Assembly (NCBI GenBank): GCA_947629745.1 | Contig: CANREZ010000001.1 | Location: 189,181 to 222,597 of the forward strand | Reading direction: 5' to 3' | DNA: 33,417 nucleotides | From: an uncultured Clostridia bacterium | GTDB lineage: Bacteria; Bacillota; Clostridia; Christensenellales; UBA1242 | Part shown: positions 20,707 through 31,022 of the stretch, piece by piece | How positions within the stretch are numbered: the stretch's first letter is position 1 | Layout: every line of letters starts with the position of its first letter | Notes under the pieces: generated by a model | The model's database searches: none | Seen by the model: only the letters and a program-made list of their open reading frames with translations | What the model was told of the DNA's origin: nothing | Translations under genes and position numbers: made by a program

Positions 20707-22170
20707 TTAAAATATATCGTCTATATTGCCGTCGTCGATAGGTGTCATATCTGGCTCATCATCGCTATCTTCTGCCTGCTTCTTAGCCTTCTTTGGGGCA
20801 GAGGCGTACAATGATTGTTTGTTAGCATCTTTTTCGAGATTCACAAAGGTGGTTGTGCTTGGTATCCACTTGACAGGTATGGTCTTTAGCTCACCATTCC
20901 TATGCTTTGCTATTATGATCTCAGCTAAGTTCCTGCCTTTCTCTGCTTCAGGAGCATCTGCGTACATATCTGGTCTATAGATGAACATGACTATATCGGC
21001 ATCTTGCTCGATAGAGCCTGATTCACGCAGGTCAGATAGCATTGGCCTATGATCTTTCCTTGCCTCAGGGTTACGAGATAACTGAGATAGTAGCAGGATT
21101 GGCACATTTAGTTCACGTGCTGCGATCTTTAGACTACGGGTGATCTCGCTCACTTCCTGTTGCCTATTATCTGTGGATTTGCCACTGGACATGAGCTGCA
21201 GGTAGTCTATCATGACAATATCTAGACCTTTTTCGCTCTTTAACCTCCTACATTTTGACAAAATGTTGGCAGGAGTATTCAGTGAGCTATCGTCCACATA
21301 TATCTCTGCTTGGTCAAACTTTGTCTTTGCTTGGAGCAGGGCTTGCCACTCAGTCTTATTGAGTTCGCCTTTTAACGCTTTGCCCATATCGACATAGGCT
21401 AGCGAGCAGATGGATCTCTGGGCGAGTTGAATCTTTGGCATCTCAAGAGAGAATATAGCGACCTTTTTCTTGCCACTCACTGCAGCATAGTTCACTATAT
21501 TCATAGCAAGAGAAGTTTTACCGCAACCAGGTCGGGCTGCTATTAGTATCAGGTCACTATTTTGTAGACCATTTGTCACCTCGTCTAGGCCAAATAGTCC
21601 GGTGCTGATACCGCGCAGGCTATCCTTATCCTTTTGGATAGTCTCGAATTTCTCTAACACTTCGTTGAACGTTGGCTGAATGGACGTGAGTGAGGAGCGC
21701 TCTTCATTCTGAGATATGGAGAATATTGCACTCTCGGCGAATTCTATTGCGTGGTCCTTGTCCTTGCCATTGTATGCGTTCTCTATAATATCGTTGGATG
21801 CGGATATTAGTTGGCGGAGGATGCTATCGCGCTTTACCATATCCATATATGTTTTAAAGTTGCTTGCACTAGGCACGCTATTTGTAAGCGTTGCGATATA
21901 ATCATATCCGCCCACGCTATCTAGCATATTCTCATTCTCTAATTCGTCCACTAAGGTTACTAAGTCAATAGGCCTGCCTGCAGTGTACACCTGATACATT
22001 GCATGGAATATCAGTTTGTGGGCCTCTAGATAAAAGTCGCCTTCCTTTAGTTCGTTTAGGATGGATATAGGCGCGCTCTCATCAATTAGGGCACACCCTA
22101 GCACACATTGCTCATTTTCCACACTATGAGGCAGAATTTTTGAGGTCTTATTCTTGCTTGATTCGTTCAT
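20707..22170 (-). CDS. dnaB: Replicative DNA helicase DnaB
   Basis: N-terminal 'PHSVENEQCVLGCALID', Walker A 'ARPGCGKTSLAMNI', 'DIVMIDYLQLM', 'LSQLSRNPEARKDHRPMLSDLRESGSIEQDADIVMFIYR'. Confidence 0.97.
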   Translation of the reverse strand: MNESSKNKTSKILPHSVENEQCVLGCALIDESAPISILNELKEGDFYLEAHKLIFHAMYQVYTAGRPIDLVTLVDELENENMLDSVGGYDYIATLTNSVPSASNFKTYMDMVKRDSILRQLISASNDIIENAYNGKDKDHAIEFAESAIFSISQNEERSSLTSIQPTFNEVLEKFETIQKDKDSLRGISTGLFGLDEVTNGLQNSDLILIAARPGCGKTSLAMNIVNYAAVSGKKKVAIFSLEMPKIQLAQRSICSLAYVDMGKALKGELNKTEWQALLQAKTKFDQAEIYVDDSSLNTPANILSKCRRLKSEKGLDIVMIDYLQLMSSGKSTDNRQQEVSEITRSLKIAARELNVPILLLSQLSRNPEARKDHRPMLSDLRESGSIEQDADIVMFIYRPDMYADAPEAEKGRNLAEIIIAKHRNGELKTIPVKWIPSTTTFVNLEKDANKQSLYASAPKKAKKQAEDSDDEPDMTPIDDGNIDDIF

Positions 22171-22172
22171 AA

Positions 22173-22463
22173 TTATTTATCCTTCTTGTTAGATTTTTTA
22201 TCGCTCTTGATTGTAGTAGAGGAGTGGATATGATCACTTGCCTCGTCCTCAGCCTTCTTCACACTGAGTCCGGCATGGATTATTAGACATAGCAGGAATA
22301 CAACTAGTCCACTACCCACGGTGATTAGAATGGAATATATCTGTTGCATATTGCGTGTCAGCACTGCGGCTAGCACCATAAATGGCAGGGCAATTAGCCC
22401 ATATATTAGGTACAACTTCGCGGTCGCTTTCACCCTTCGTTTGTCAAAATAATATTCATTCAT
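22173..22463 (-). CDS. Small membrane protein (two predicted TM helices, Lys-rich tail)
   Basis: 96-aa ORF 2 bp upstream of dnaB on the same strand; RBS AGGAGA; two hydrophobic segments. Confidence 0.7.
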   Translation of the reverse strand: MNEYYFDKRRVKATAKLYLIYGLIALPFMVLAAVLTRNMQQIYSILITVGSGLVVFLLCLIIHAGLSVKKAEDEASDHIHSSTTIKSDKKSNKKDK

Positions 22464-22522
22464 ACGTTTTTTGTCTCCTATTATATTATCACATAAATAT
22501 ATCTTTTACAAGTAACAAAGTC

Positions 22523-23428
22523 TTAATTGGATTCATTAGACTGGTCTTTTGGCGCACGTTTCTTTTTCACATAATTTCCCACTGCGATCACTATTAACAT
22601 CACAGCAACCGATCCTGCGATGATTGCAGATAAGATGTACCAATTAGTTGCATTCGGGATATTATAGTAAAATTTTAGATAAAAATCTTTTCCCACATCA
22701 TCAGTTAAATTCCACTGATACTTCGTGTAGCCATAGGTCTCGTCATATTCCACACTATCGGCATTGGTGTGCATCTTGGTGCTAGGGCAGATGTAGGATT
22801 GGGTGATATTCAGCGAATCGGTGAAATTGTCCATCGTGTATTCCGTGCCCTCCATGTATGAGGCAAATACTTCACGGTTGGACTCATCCTCCATGAATGA
22901 CTGGAACCAGTTCTTAGAATATGTGGCATAGTGTATGACGAAATATTCTTCTTCAAGCACATATCCTGTATCTTCCTCTTCTTCTGGTGGAGTTGGTTCT
23001 TCCTCAGACGGGAATAGACTGCCTGTACTAAATAGGTAGAACATATTAAGGATATCTTCATTTGCATACGTCCTAGATATTTGGGCTACATATGAAGAGG
23101 AGTTATCGAGCGTCCTACACAGTATCTGCAAGCCATTCATGTAGTAGTCACGCTGGGCAGGGTCGTCCTTAAAATACACATTCATCGCTTGATTGTAATC
23201 AGATTTTAGATTGCTACAATAAGCGGACGCATCGGCATAGAAATTATCAAAGATAGTCTTTGCGGTATTACTTGTAGTGACATTCGAGCTAGGTTTCTCC
23301 ACAGTGATCAGATATTCATCACGAATAGAGCCATTGCCGCTAATAGTGCGACTAAAATCCACACTCGCACAGCCAGTGACAAATACACACATTATGGATA
23401 AAAGTAATGCAAATAAAAACTTTTTCAT
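22523..23428 (-). CDS. LppM-like lipoprotein with C-terminal TM segment
   Basis: Signal peptide with lipobox 'MCVFVTGC-ASVDFSRTISGNGS'; C-terminal 'NWYILSAIIAGSVAVMLIVIAVGNYVKKKR'. Confidence 0.78.
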   Translation of the reverse strand: MKKFLFALLLSIMCVFVTGCASVDFSRTISGNGSIRDEYLITVEKPSSNVTTSNTAKTIFDNFYADASAYCSNLKSDYNQAMNVYFKDDPAQRDYYMNGLQILCRTLDNSSSYVAQISRTYANEDILNMFYLFSTGSLFPSEEEPTPPEEEEDTGYVLEEEYFVIHYATYSKNWFQSFMEDESNREVFASYMEGTEYTMDNFTDSLNITQSYICPSTKMHTNADSVEYDETYGYTKYQWNLTDDVGKDFYLKFYYNIPNATNWYILSAIIAGSVAVMLIVIAVGNYVKKKRAPKDQSNESN

Positions 23429-23590
23429 ACTACTCCTACGATAATTATATAATATTACACTTTTAAAGTAAAGTAAGTGAATTGTACCATTCTACAATTA
23501 TCGTCAACTATCGATAGGAAAATTATTCAAATTGCTACATAAGTGCGTGACCCATAAAATATAATAATACAAATAACCTTGGGGTGAGAA

Positions 23591-24061
23591 ATGAAAGAAA
23601 AGAAAGATACTTTTTGGAATTTAATACTATCAATACTCGCAGCAGGCACAGTAGCGCTACTGTCAAACGCGTTCGTCAATACCAATAGTCTATGGTACAA
23701 TTCACTCTTGCTTCCTGCTTTTTATCCACCAAATATAGTCTTTGCCATAGTGTGGAGCATAGTTTACATCCTCTTTGCAGGGATAATATTTTATCTATTG
23801 CAAAATGGCAAATTCACTCGCGACCTGACTGCAGTATTTATCGGAAACGGCATACTAAATGTGGCTTGGACTCTAGGCTTCTTCACATTACAAAATGTCA
23901 GCCTTGGTCTAGGCATAATCATCGCTAACCTGATATTCGCAGGCACTCTCACGTATCTATTATTCAAGCAAAATAAGACTGTAGGATTCATTAGCCTAAT
24001 ATATCTAGCATGGTTAGCCTTTGCCACCACTCTAAATGCCTTTATCTTTGTGTTAAACTAG
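23591..24061 (+). CDS. tspO: TspO/MBR family protein
   Basis: Five hydrophobic segments; 'WYNSLLLPAFYPPNIVFAIVWSIVYILF' and 'NGILNVAWTLGFF' match TspO/MBR signature blocks. Confidence 0.88.
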   Translation: MKEKKDTFWNLILSILAAGTVALLSNAFVNTNSLWYNSLLLPAFYPPNIVFAIVWSIVYILFAGIIFYLLQNGKFTRDLTAVFIGNGILNVAWTLGFFTLQNVSLGLGIIIANLIFAGTLTYLLFKQNKTVGFISLIYLAWLAFATTLNAFIFVLN

Positions 24062-24205
24062 AAAATAGCAGTATATCTTTGTGTTAAAGATTACTAAACC
24101 TAAAGAATTAGATAATATAAAAAAATATTATCACAAAAAATTTAATCAAGTAAGTTAGCAAAGTAGTTGCTAGCAAATGTAAATGCTAATTACAAATATG
24201 GATAC

Positions 24206-24237
24206 AAAAAGTGCACCACAGCGGGTGCACTTTTTAT
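24206..24237. terminator. Bidirectional terminator between tspO (+) and copZ (-)
   Basis: AAAAAGTGCACCACAGCGGGTGCACTTTTTATT. Confidence 0.8.
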
Positions 24238-24257
24238 TTGTATTATTTTGCTTGTGA

Positions 24258-24476
24258 TTAGTCCACTAGGGTATAACCTAATTCTTCCGTGACGGACTTT
24301 AGGGTGGCAGAGTCTAGAGGAGATTTTGATACTATCTCCACTTTGCCAGATGCATAGTCTGCATGGACTTTTGTGACACCAGCAAGGTTGCCAAAAGCTG
24401 TCTCCACGCGCTTTGCACAGTGTGCGCAGTGCATACCACTAATTGTAATAGTTGTATTAATTTTCTTGCCAAACAT
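24258..24476 (-). CDS. copZ: Copper chaperone / heavy-metal-associated domain protein
   Basis: 'ISGMHCAHCAKRVETAFGNLAGV' HMA motif (CxxC); 72 aa; directly downstream of copA. Confidence 0.9.
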   Translation of the reverse strand: MFGKKINTTITISGMHCAHCAKRVETAFGNLAGVTKVHADYASGKVEIVSKSPLDSATLKSVTEELGYTLVD

Positions 24477-24478
24477 AA

Positions 24479-26695
24479 TTATCTCTCCTTATTTACTTTT
24501 ATTAGTTTTAGTCTCAGAGCGTTAAAGACTACACTTAGGCTGCTTACCATCATGCAGGCACTTGCAATCATTGGGTTAATTAGAATATTTGCAAATCGTA
24601 GTGCACCGAGAGCAATAGGTATCATGAGCGAGTTGTAGAAGAACGCCCAGAATAAATTTTGCTTTATATTCCTTATAGTATACTTGCTTATTTTTAACAA
24701 GTCCAATATTTTAGACAAATTGTCTTTTAGTAGGATGATATCAGCTGAATCGATGGCAATACTTGTGCCACCTTGCACGCTCACGCCAATATTTGCTGAT
24801 GCTAGTGCTGGGCTATCGTTGATGCCGTCTCCGCACATCATGACGATATTTCCTTCACTTTGCAACTTGCGGATAAACTTTGCTTTGTCACTTGGGAGTA
24901 TCTCTGCTACTATCTCATCTATGCCAAGAGCGCTTCCAATAGACTCTGCTACTTCCTGCCTATCTCCAGATAACATCACCACACGCAGACCTTGGTCCTT
25001 CAGACTAGATACGACGTCTTTTGCCTCCTCGCGGATTATATCTTTAACTCCAAATGTGGCTACATGAGAGCCATCTATTGCCATATACACTAGACTATTG
25101 CCACTAGCGGCGAGTGCTTTAGTATCAGCCGAGTGCGTGATCTTTACCTTGTTATTTCTTAGTAATTTCTCGTTGCCAAGGAGTATTCTTTTATTTTTAA
25201 TCACAGCACTGAGCCCGTAGCCTGCGAGATTCTCCACGTCCTTTGTTTCTAGGAGTGTTAGACCATTATCCATTGCATAGGATGTAAATGCGCGGGATAT
25301 TGGGTGAGTGGATTTTTCCTCCAAGGAATTTGCTATCTCTAACAAGTCTTTGTCACTAAGGCTTGAGTAGTTGTTGATAGATGAAATTTTCAGTTGTCCA
25401 TAGGTGAGTGTGCCAGTTTTGTCGAAGACTACGACATTTGTCTTGCTGGATAGTTCTAGCGACTCACTTTTCTTTACTAAGATGCCAGACTTAGCACACA
25501 CTCCCACACTGACCACTACCGATAGAGGAGTGGCAAGACCTAGCGCACATGGGCAAGCCACAACAAGGGTTGTAGCGAATGTAACAAGGGCAGTATTGAT
25601 ACCCGCACCGATTATCATGTAGACTGCAAAGCCAATAGTTGCAATTGCCATCACTAGCGGCACAAATATTCCACTCACAGTGTCAGCGATTTTTGCAATA
25701 GGCATTTTGGTATTAGTGGCCTCGACAACTAACCTTACTATCTCAGATATGGTGGAGTCCTTGCCAATCTTCTCCGCTCTGTAGAGGATATATCCGTCAA
25801 AATTGATGCTGCCGGCAAGCACTTTATCTCCCACATTCTTTGTGGCAGGCACGCTCTCGCCCGTGATAAATGATTCATCAAAGTGCCCCGAGCCACTAGT
25901 GATAGTGCCGTCGACCGCTATTTTGTCACCCGCATGGCACACGACTATATCTCCAATTTTTATCTCGTCGATTGTGGTTACTACTTCCTTGCCATCACGC
26001 AGGATAGTAGCATTTGGTGGGGTGATCTGCACCAAGTCGCGTATGGCACTAATTGTGCGGGACTTGCTAGCATGGTCAATAGTTCGGCCTAGTTTTATGA
26101 AATAAATTATCATAGCACAGGACTCGAAGTATAGGTTGTCCACAAACATTGCCTGTCCCTGCCATATCATAACGAGGGAGTAAATGCTGTATCCTAGACT
26201 AGTTAGCACACCTAGTATTACCAGTGTGTCCATATTTGGCCGGCCATGGAACAACGCTTTCGTGCCTGTGTAGAATATATCATAACCGTAGATGATGAAT
26301 ATTAGTGCTAGGGATAGCATCACCATGCTGTAGACTTTTGGCGCATGATGCATGCTAAGAATCTTTGGTACTGGCAGGCCTATCATGTGACCCATGGATA
26401 GGTACATCATAAGTAGTATTAGTATGCCGAATATCACAAGTAGGGTGATAGGCAGTGCCATACTTCGTTCCTGCTGCATTCGGTATATTCCCGTACTCTT
26501 GTAGCCCGATTCCTTTATGAATCCCTCGATCTTCTTTTGGTCAAGGATAGCCTCATCATACTCGATGGTAGCATTTGCCATCACGAGATTGACTGAAGCA
26601 GATATTATGCCTGTTTGCTTATTTAGATATTTCTCAATAGCATTAGAGCACGCACTGCAACTCATGCCACTAATGCCAAGTGTTATCTTCTTCAA
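24479..26695 (-). CDS. copA: Copper-translocating P1B-type ATPase
   Basis: N-terminal HMA 'GMSCSACSNAIEKYL', 'ACPCALGLATPL', 'VVFDKTGTLT', 'MCGDGINDSPALA'. Confidence 0.96.
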   Translation of the reverse strand: MKKITLGISGMSCSACSNAIEKYLNKQTGIISASVNLVMANATIEYDEAILDQKKIEGFIKESGYKSTGIYRMQQERSMALPITLLVIFGILILLMMYLSMGHMIGLPVPKILSMHHAPKVYSMVMLSLALIFIIYGYDIFYTGTKALFHGRPNMDTLVILGVLTSLGYSIYSLVMIWQGQAMFVDNLYFESCAMIIYFIKLGRTIDHASKSRTISAIRDLVQITPPNATILRDGKEVVTTIDEIKIGDIVVCHAGDKIAVDGTITSGSGHFDESFITGESVPATKNVGDKVLAGSINFDGYILYRAEKIGKDSTISEIVRLVVEATNTKMPIAKIADTVSGIFVPLVMAIATIGFAVYMIIGAGINTALVTFATTLVVACPCALGLATPLSVVVSVGVCAKSGILVKKSESLELSSKTNVVVFDKTGTLTYGQLKISSINNYSSLSDKDLLEIANSLEEKSTHPISRAFTSYAMDNGLTLLETKDVENLAGYGLSAVIKNKRILLGNEKLLRNNKVKITHSADTKALAASGNSLVYMAIDGSHVATFGVKDIIREEAKDVVSSLKDQGLRVVMLSGDRQEVAESIGSALGIDEIVAEILPSDKAKFIRKLQSEGNIVMMCGDGINDSPALASANIGVSVQGGTSIAIDSADIILLKDNLSKILDLLKISKYTIRNIKQNLFWAFFYNSLMIPIALGALRFANILINPMIASACMMVSSLSVVFNALRLKLIKVNKER

Positions 26696-26871
26696 CTAAA
26701 TTTCTCTCCAAAAAAGTTATCTTATTGTATCACAATAATTACCTATCCGCAAAAAAAATATTTGTGTAGTAGAGCCCTACAATCGAAAAATTTTCTATTA
26801 TTACAATATTTTTAAAATTTTTTGTATCAAAACGGGGCAGACTGTGGCGATCTCATATAACGTAAATATAT

Positions 26872-26901
26872 TTGGTGGCAGAGTGTATATTATGGTATAA
26901 T
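26872..26901 (+). promoter_or_regulatory. Candidate promoter of the Nudix gene (extended -10)
   Basis: TTGGTG, 18 bp, TATAAT preceded by TGG, about 17 bp upstream of the start codon. Confidence 0.5.
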
Positions 26902-26918
26902 ATTTCTAGAGGGTAAGA

Positions 26919-27416
26919 ATGGAATTAGTAGATATTTTTGATAGACGCAGGACGCCTCAAGGCCGGGTGAAGGAACGCCACGACCTAGCAGATGGCGAAT
27001 ATAGGATATCCGTACATATATGGATAATAGATGGGGATAAGATACTTGTGCAACAACGCTCACTCTCGTCCCATAGATTTGCTGGGCTTTGGTCACAAAC
27101 TGCGGGTGGCGTGGATGCAGGTGAGAGCAGCCTCGATGCTTGCAAGCGTGAGTGTATGGAGGAGCTTGGCTTAAGTATCACAGACCAGGATATATCTTTC
27201 GTTGGCAGTTATGCTAGGACTAACGACATTGTAGATATATTCGCTGTGGAGCACGAGATTGATTTGGCTAAACTTGTCAAGCAAGATAGCGAGGTAAATG
27301 ATATCCGCATGCTGACACTGGATGAATTTGACCGCATGATTGATAGCGGCCTAGTCGTGCCATCTATCGACCCATCGTATACATATTTTAAGAATTATTT
27401 GAAGATGTATAGGTAA
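26919..27416 (+). CDS. Nudix hydrolase
   Basis: Nudix box 'GGVDAGESSLDACKRECMEELGL' (GX5EX7REUXEEXGU). Confidence 0.93.
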   Translation: MELVDIFDRRRTPQGRVKERHDLADGEYRISVHIWIIDGDKILVQQRSLSSHRFAGLWSQTAGGVDAGESSLDACKRECMEELGLSITDQDISFVGSYARTNDIVDIFAVEHEIDLAKLVKQDSEVNDIRMLTLDEFDRMIDSGLVVPSIDPSYTYFKNYLKMYR

Positions 27417-27436
27417 GGGATAAAATAAAATTATAT

Positions 27437-27464
27437 AAGACCTTTATTATTAGGGGTCTTTTTT
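27437..27464 (+). terminator. Terminator of the Nudix gene
   Basis: AAGACC-tttattattagg-GGTCTT-TTTT. Confidence 0.65.
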
Positions 27465-27536
27465 GTGCAGGGAACGGTCCTTGATTTTAACAAGTAATCT
27501 ATAAAATATAATGCAAATATTTTATCTCTTTATTTT

Positions 27537-27737
27537 TTAGAGGGAAGAGAGTTGGTAACAAGGTTGGATGAAGAGCTTGCTCAATCCCCTCAGGTGGCAC
27601 GCCACTTTTTTAGGATGATAACATAGTATAATTGTTTAATTATTAGAGGGTATGAAGTTGGCACCAAGGTGGGTGAAAAGCTTGCTCAATCCCCTCAGAT
27701 TGCATACGCATTCAACTCCCCCTACTACGGGGCGCCT
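27537..27737 (+). repeat. Composite intergenic repeat copy C (arm I + arm II)
   Basis: Arm I 'TTAGAGGG...GCTTGCTCAATCCCCTCAGGTGGCACGCCACTTTTTTAGGATGATAACATAGTAT', then arm II 'TTAGAGGG...GCTTGCTCAATCCCCTCAGATTGCATACGCATTCAACTCCCCCTACTACGGGGCGCCTA'. Confidence 0.9.
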
Positions 27738-27750
27738 AAATTAGGGTAAA

Positions 27751-27781
27751 AAATAAGACCAAATTTTTGGTCTTATTTTTT
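27751..27781 (-). terminator. Terminator of the BspA-like gene
   Basis: AAATAAGACCAAATTTTTGGTCTTATTTTTT. Confidence 0.8.
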
Positions 27782-27793
27782 ATTACTTTACTA

Positions 27794-30700
27794 TTACTTT
27801 TTCCTCATTTGAGTATTGGATTTTAAGTAACTTGCTGCGGCGGATGGAGTGGATAGATTGCTCTCGTCCACGCTAAGATAAGTGTCGTCGTAATTCAAGT
27901 ATTCCCAATTAGAAGGGGAACCTACATTTACTGATGTTAGAGCACCACAGCCCATGAATATAGATGAACCGATCTTATTGAGAGTAGCTGGTAGGTCGAT
28001 TGACTTAATATTTTTGTTATTAGCAAATGCTTGTGAGCCGATCTCTTCTACAGCATTGCCAATATTCATAGTTGGTGTACTACAAGAGTAGAATGCCTGA
28101 TAGCCAATCTTCTTCACAGTATTTGGCAGAGTAATGTACTTGATGCTCCTGCTATGGAATGCATGGTCACCAATTGCAACTATATCTAAGTCACTTAGAT
28201 TAAATTCGCCACCACGGCCACCAAAGATAACTGTCTTAGAAGCTTTCTCTATTACTAAAAGGCCCTCTAATTTACTCTCATAGTTAGCATTCTCAGCAGC
28301 AATATTGAGTTTTTCCATATTTTGAGAATCAATAAATGCGTTTGCTGCGATCTTTGTAGTTTCCTTTGGAACTGTTACATAGTACATTGTCATTCCGGAG
28401 AATGTAAGTGGCTTAATCTCAGTCACACCCTCTGGGATAGGAATGTCTTTGCAGTTGTAATCTTTTCCCTCTAATAGCACGGTATCGCTTGGGGTAAATA
28501 GATTTTGACTCACGCCTAATATATCCACATTGCACCAATTAGCAATACTTGGGATGCGCACTGTGCGGTGCTTGTATAATCCTGATGTGTCAAATGCGTA
28601 TTCGCGGATAGTTTTTAGTCCGGCATTTATTGTAATATCGGATATAGTAGTAGACTCGAATGCAAAGATTCCAATGTCTTCCAAACTCTCTGGAAGTACT
28701 AAAGTGTTATAATTCTTATACGCAAGAGCGTAGTTATCAATTGCTTTTACTCCCTCTGGGATACTGCCTGTGCTGCTTGCGATTAATTTCTTATCTAGTC
28801 TTGTTATCAGTGAACCACTTTCCACATAGTAATTTTGGTTATTAGAGGATATGGTAATTGAGGTGAGACTTGGTGTATGGTAGAATGCCATCATACCAAT
28901 GCTCTCCACACTCTCTGGGATATCAATAGATTGTAACTGACCATAACCTGCAAAAGCCATTGGGGAGATACTAGTGATTCCCTCTGGCACAGTTACATCC
29001 GTTATAGTCTTGCCATCAATTTGTAACACTGCCTTGCCATTGGATAGAGGGTTAGAGTCAATGCTGTCTTTCATTTGTGCCATCACATTTTCTGGGACGA
29101 AAGTAATACCCATCCAAACATCTATGCTTGGCACTTTCACTGTAGCAAGTTTGCTTCCGCAATCAAAAGCATCGCTACCAATTTGTTTTATTCCAGTACC
29201 AAATTCCACTGTGGTTAGAGTGTTGCAACCTGCGAAAGCAAGTTTGTCAATTCGCTCAAGTGAATTTGGGAATGTTAGGGTAGTTATCTTTTCGCAGAAT
29301 CTAAATGCGTTGACGCCAATAGTTCTTAACCCGTTGTTGAACGTCACGCTGTCAATATTAGAACAATTGTAGAATGCCCAATCAGCTATAACGCGTGTGT
29401 TAGAATGTAAATTGACAGATGATATATTATCTTGACTATTTTTCACAGCTACTACGTACTGATTATTTTCATTGCCAATGTATTTGACGTTATTGTAAGT
29501 TGTATATTTTACTTGAGTGCTTGCATAGAATACATCGTCGCCCACACTCACCACGTTGTCTCCGATGGTTACTTTGGTGAGGCCTGTGCAATATTGTAGG
29601 GCATAGCTACTAATTACTAGTGGTCCATTACCTAGATTAACAGTTTTTAATTTGTCACACGAAGAGAAGATTGCAGTACCAATATGCTCGACGTTAGGGA
29701 ATGTAGCTTCTTCAATTTGAGTAGTATAGAATGCCCAGTCACCAACTTCCTTTAATGATTGAGGGAAAGTTATTGTTTTTGGCATAACGCAATTCATAAA
29801 TGCACCATATGCGATTGTTTCAAGCCCTTCATTGAATGTTACATCTTTTAGTGCATAACAAGCAGAGAAAGCCCACTGGCCAATATTTTTTACACTGCTT
29901 GGGATAACAATGCTTGTGAGTTTGTCATTACCCCAGAATGCTTCTTGTTCTAAATCTTGTATGTTATTTCCAAGGACAACACTTTTTAGAGAAAATCCTA
30001 TCCGAGTTTTACTAAATGCATATGCTGCAATTTTTGTGACAGGGTAGCCATAGTATGTGTCTGGAATGACTATATTTGTTAGGCTGCCTTTGCTATTAAA
30101 TCCCGTGACGGATACGCTAGCACCGTCTGGGTTTAACTCAAAGGATAGATAATCTGTAGAACCTTTGTTGTAGTGACAGATTTTGCACTCAGTGCTTCCT
30201 GGGTTGTATGAGTGCTCCTCGTGTGTGTCATCTTCTCCACAACCATGTAGGCAGGTGTGGTAGTGATGAGTTGGAGTCTGGATGTAATTTCCAGTAAAGT
30301 CATGACCTAGGCGAGTAATCGTGGCAGTATCGACTTCGCTACAAGTAGTGCAGTTCCTAGTCATTGTGCCATCGCTCGTGCAGGTCACCGGGGTGGTTAT
30401 TGTCCAATCGGACCAATTGTGTTCGTGGATCTCGGGTGTAGCAAATTCTCGCTCATAGCCACATACACTACAAATATCGCTATCAGTAGGATATGTATGC
30501 TCGGCGTTGTCTATTATCGTCCCACAACCATTCTTGCATAGATGATAGTGATGAGTGTGGGTCTTGATGTATGGGTCTGTGAAGTTGTGACCAGTCTTAG
30601 CTACAGTGGTGGATTCGCTATAGTCGCAACCGTTGCAGCTTCGCTCTAGCGTGCCATCCTCAGTGCAGGTCACTTGCTTCGTCATCACCCAACTCGACAT

Positions 30701-30821
30701 ATCATGCTCGTGCGGAGTATAGGGGGGGGGTAGAATTAGGCTGAGTACAGCCAAAAAGTATCAGTGCTGGCGCAAAGAGTACGCCAAATAATGCGGTTAA
30801 AAATAAAGATTTCTTTTTCAT
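27794..30821 (-). CDS. BspA-like leucine-rich-repeat surface lipoprotein, frameshifted at a 9-nt homopolymer (signal peptide in a different frame from the body)
   Basis: Body ORF 27794-30754 has many BspA LRRs ('LTSIVIPSSVKNIGQWAFSACYALKDVTFNEGLETIAYGAF'). Upstream in a different frame: GAGGTGATT RBS, ATG at 30821, MKKKSLFLTALFGVLFAPALILFGC-TQPNST. The frames meet at C9 (plus strand G 30722-30730); C8 would give ...GCTQPNSTPPYTPHEHDMSSW.... Confidence 0.88.
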
Positions 30822-31022
30822 AATCACCTCGTCTCTCGTAATCTATTATATAGAAAAATTTCAAAAAGTCTAAGCAGTTTTCGCTATAAAATAAAATTTT
30901 AATTAATTTGTTTACTAGTATAGTTGCTCCTTACTTTTACTTTGGCCTAATATGGCACTAATTAGTCATATGTGGGGGAAAATTGTGAGGGGAAAGGGGA
31001 TAAGAAGTGAATGAATATTATT

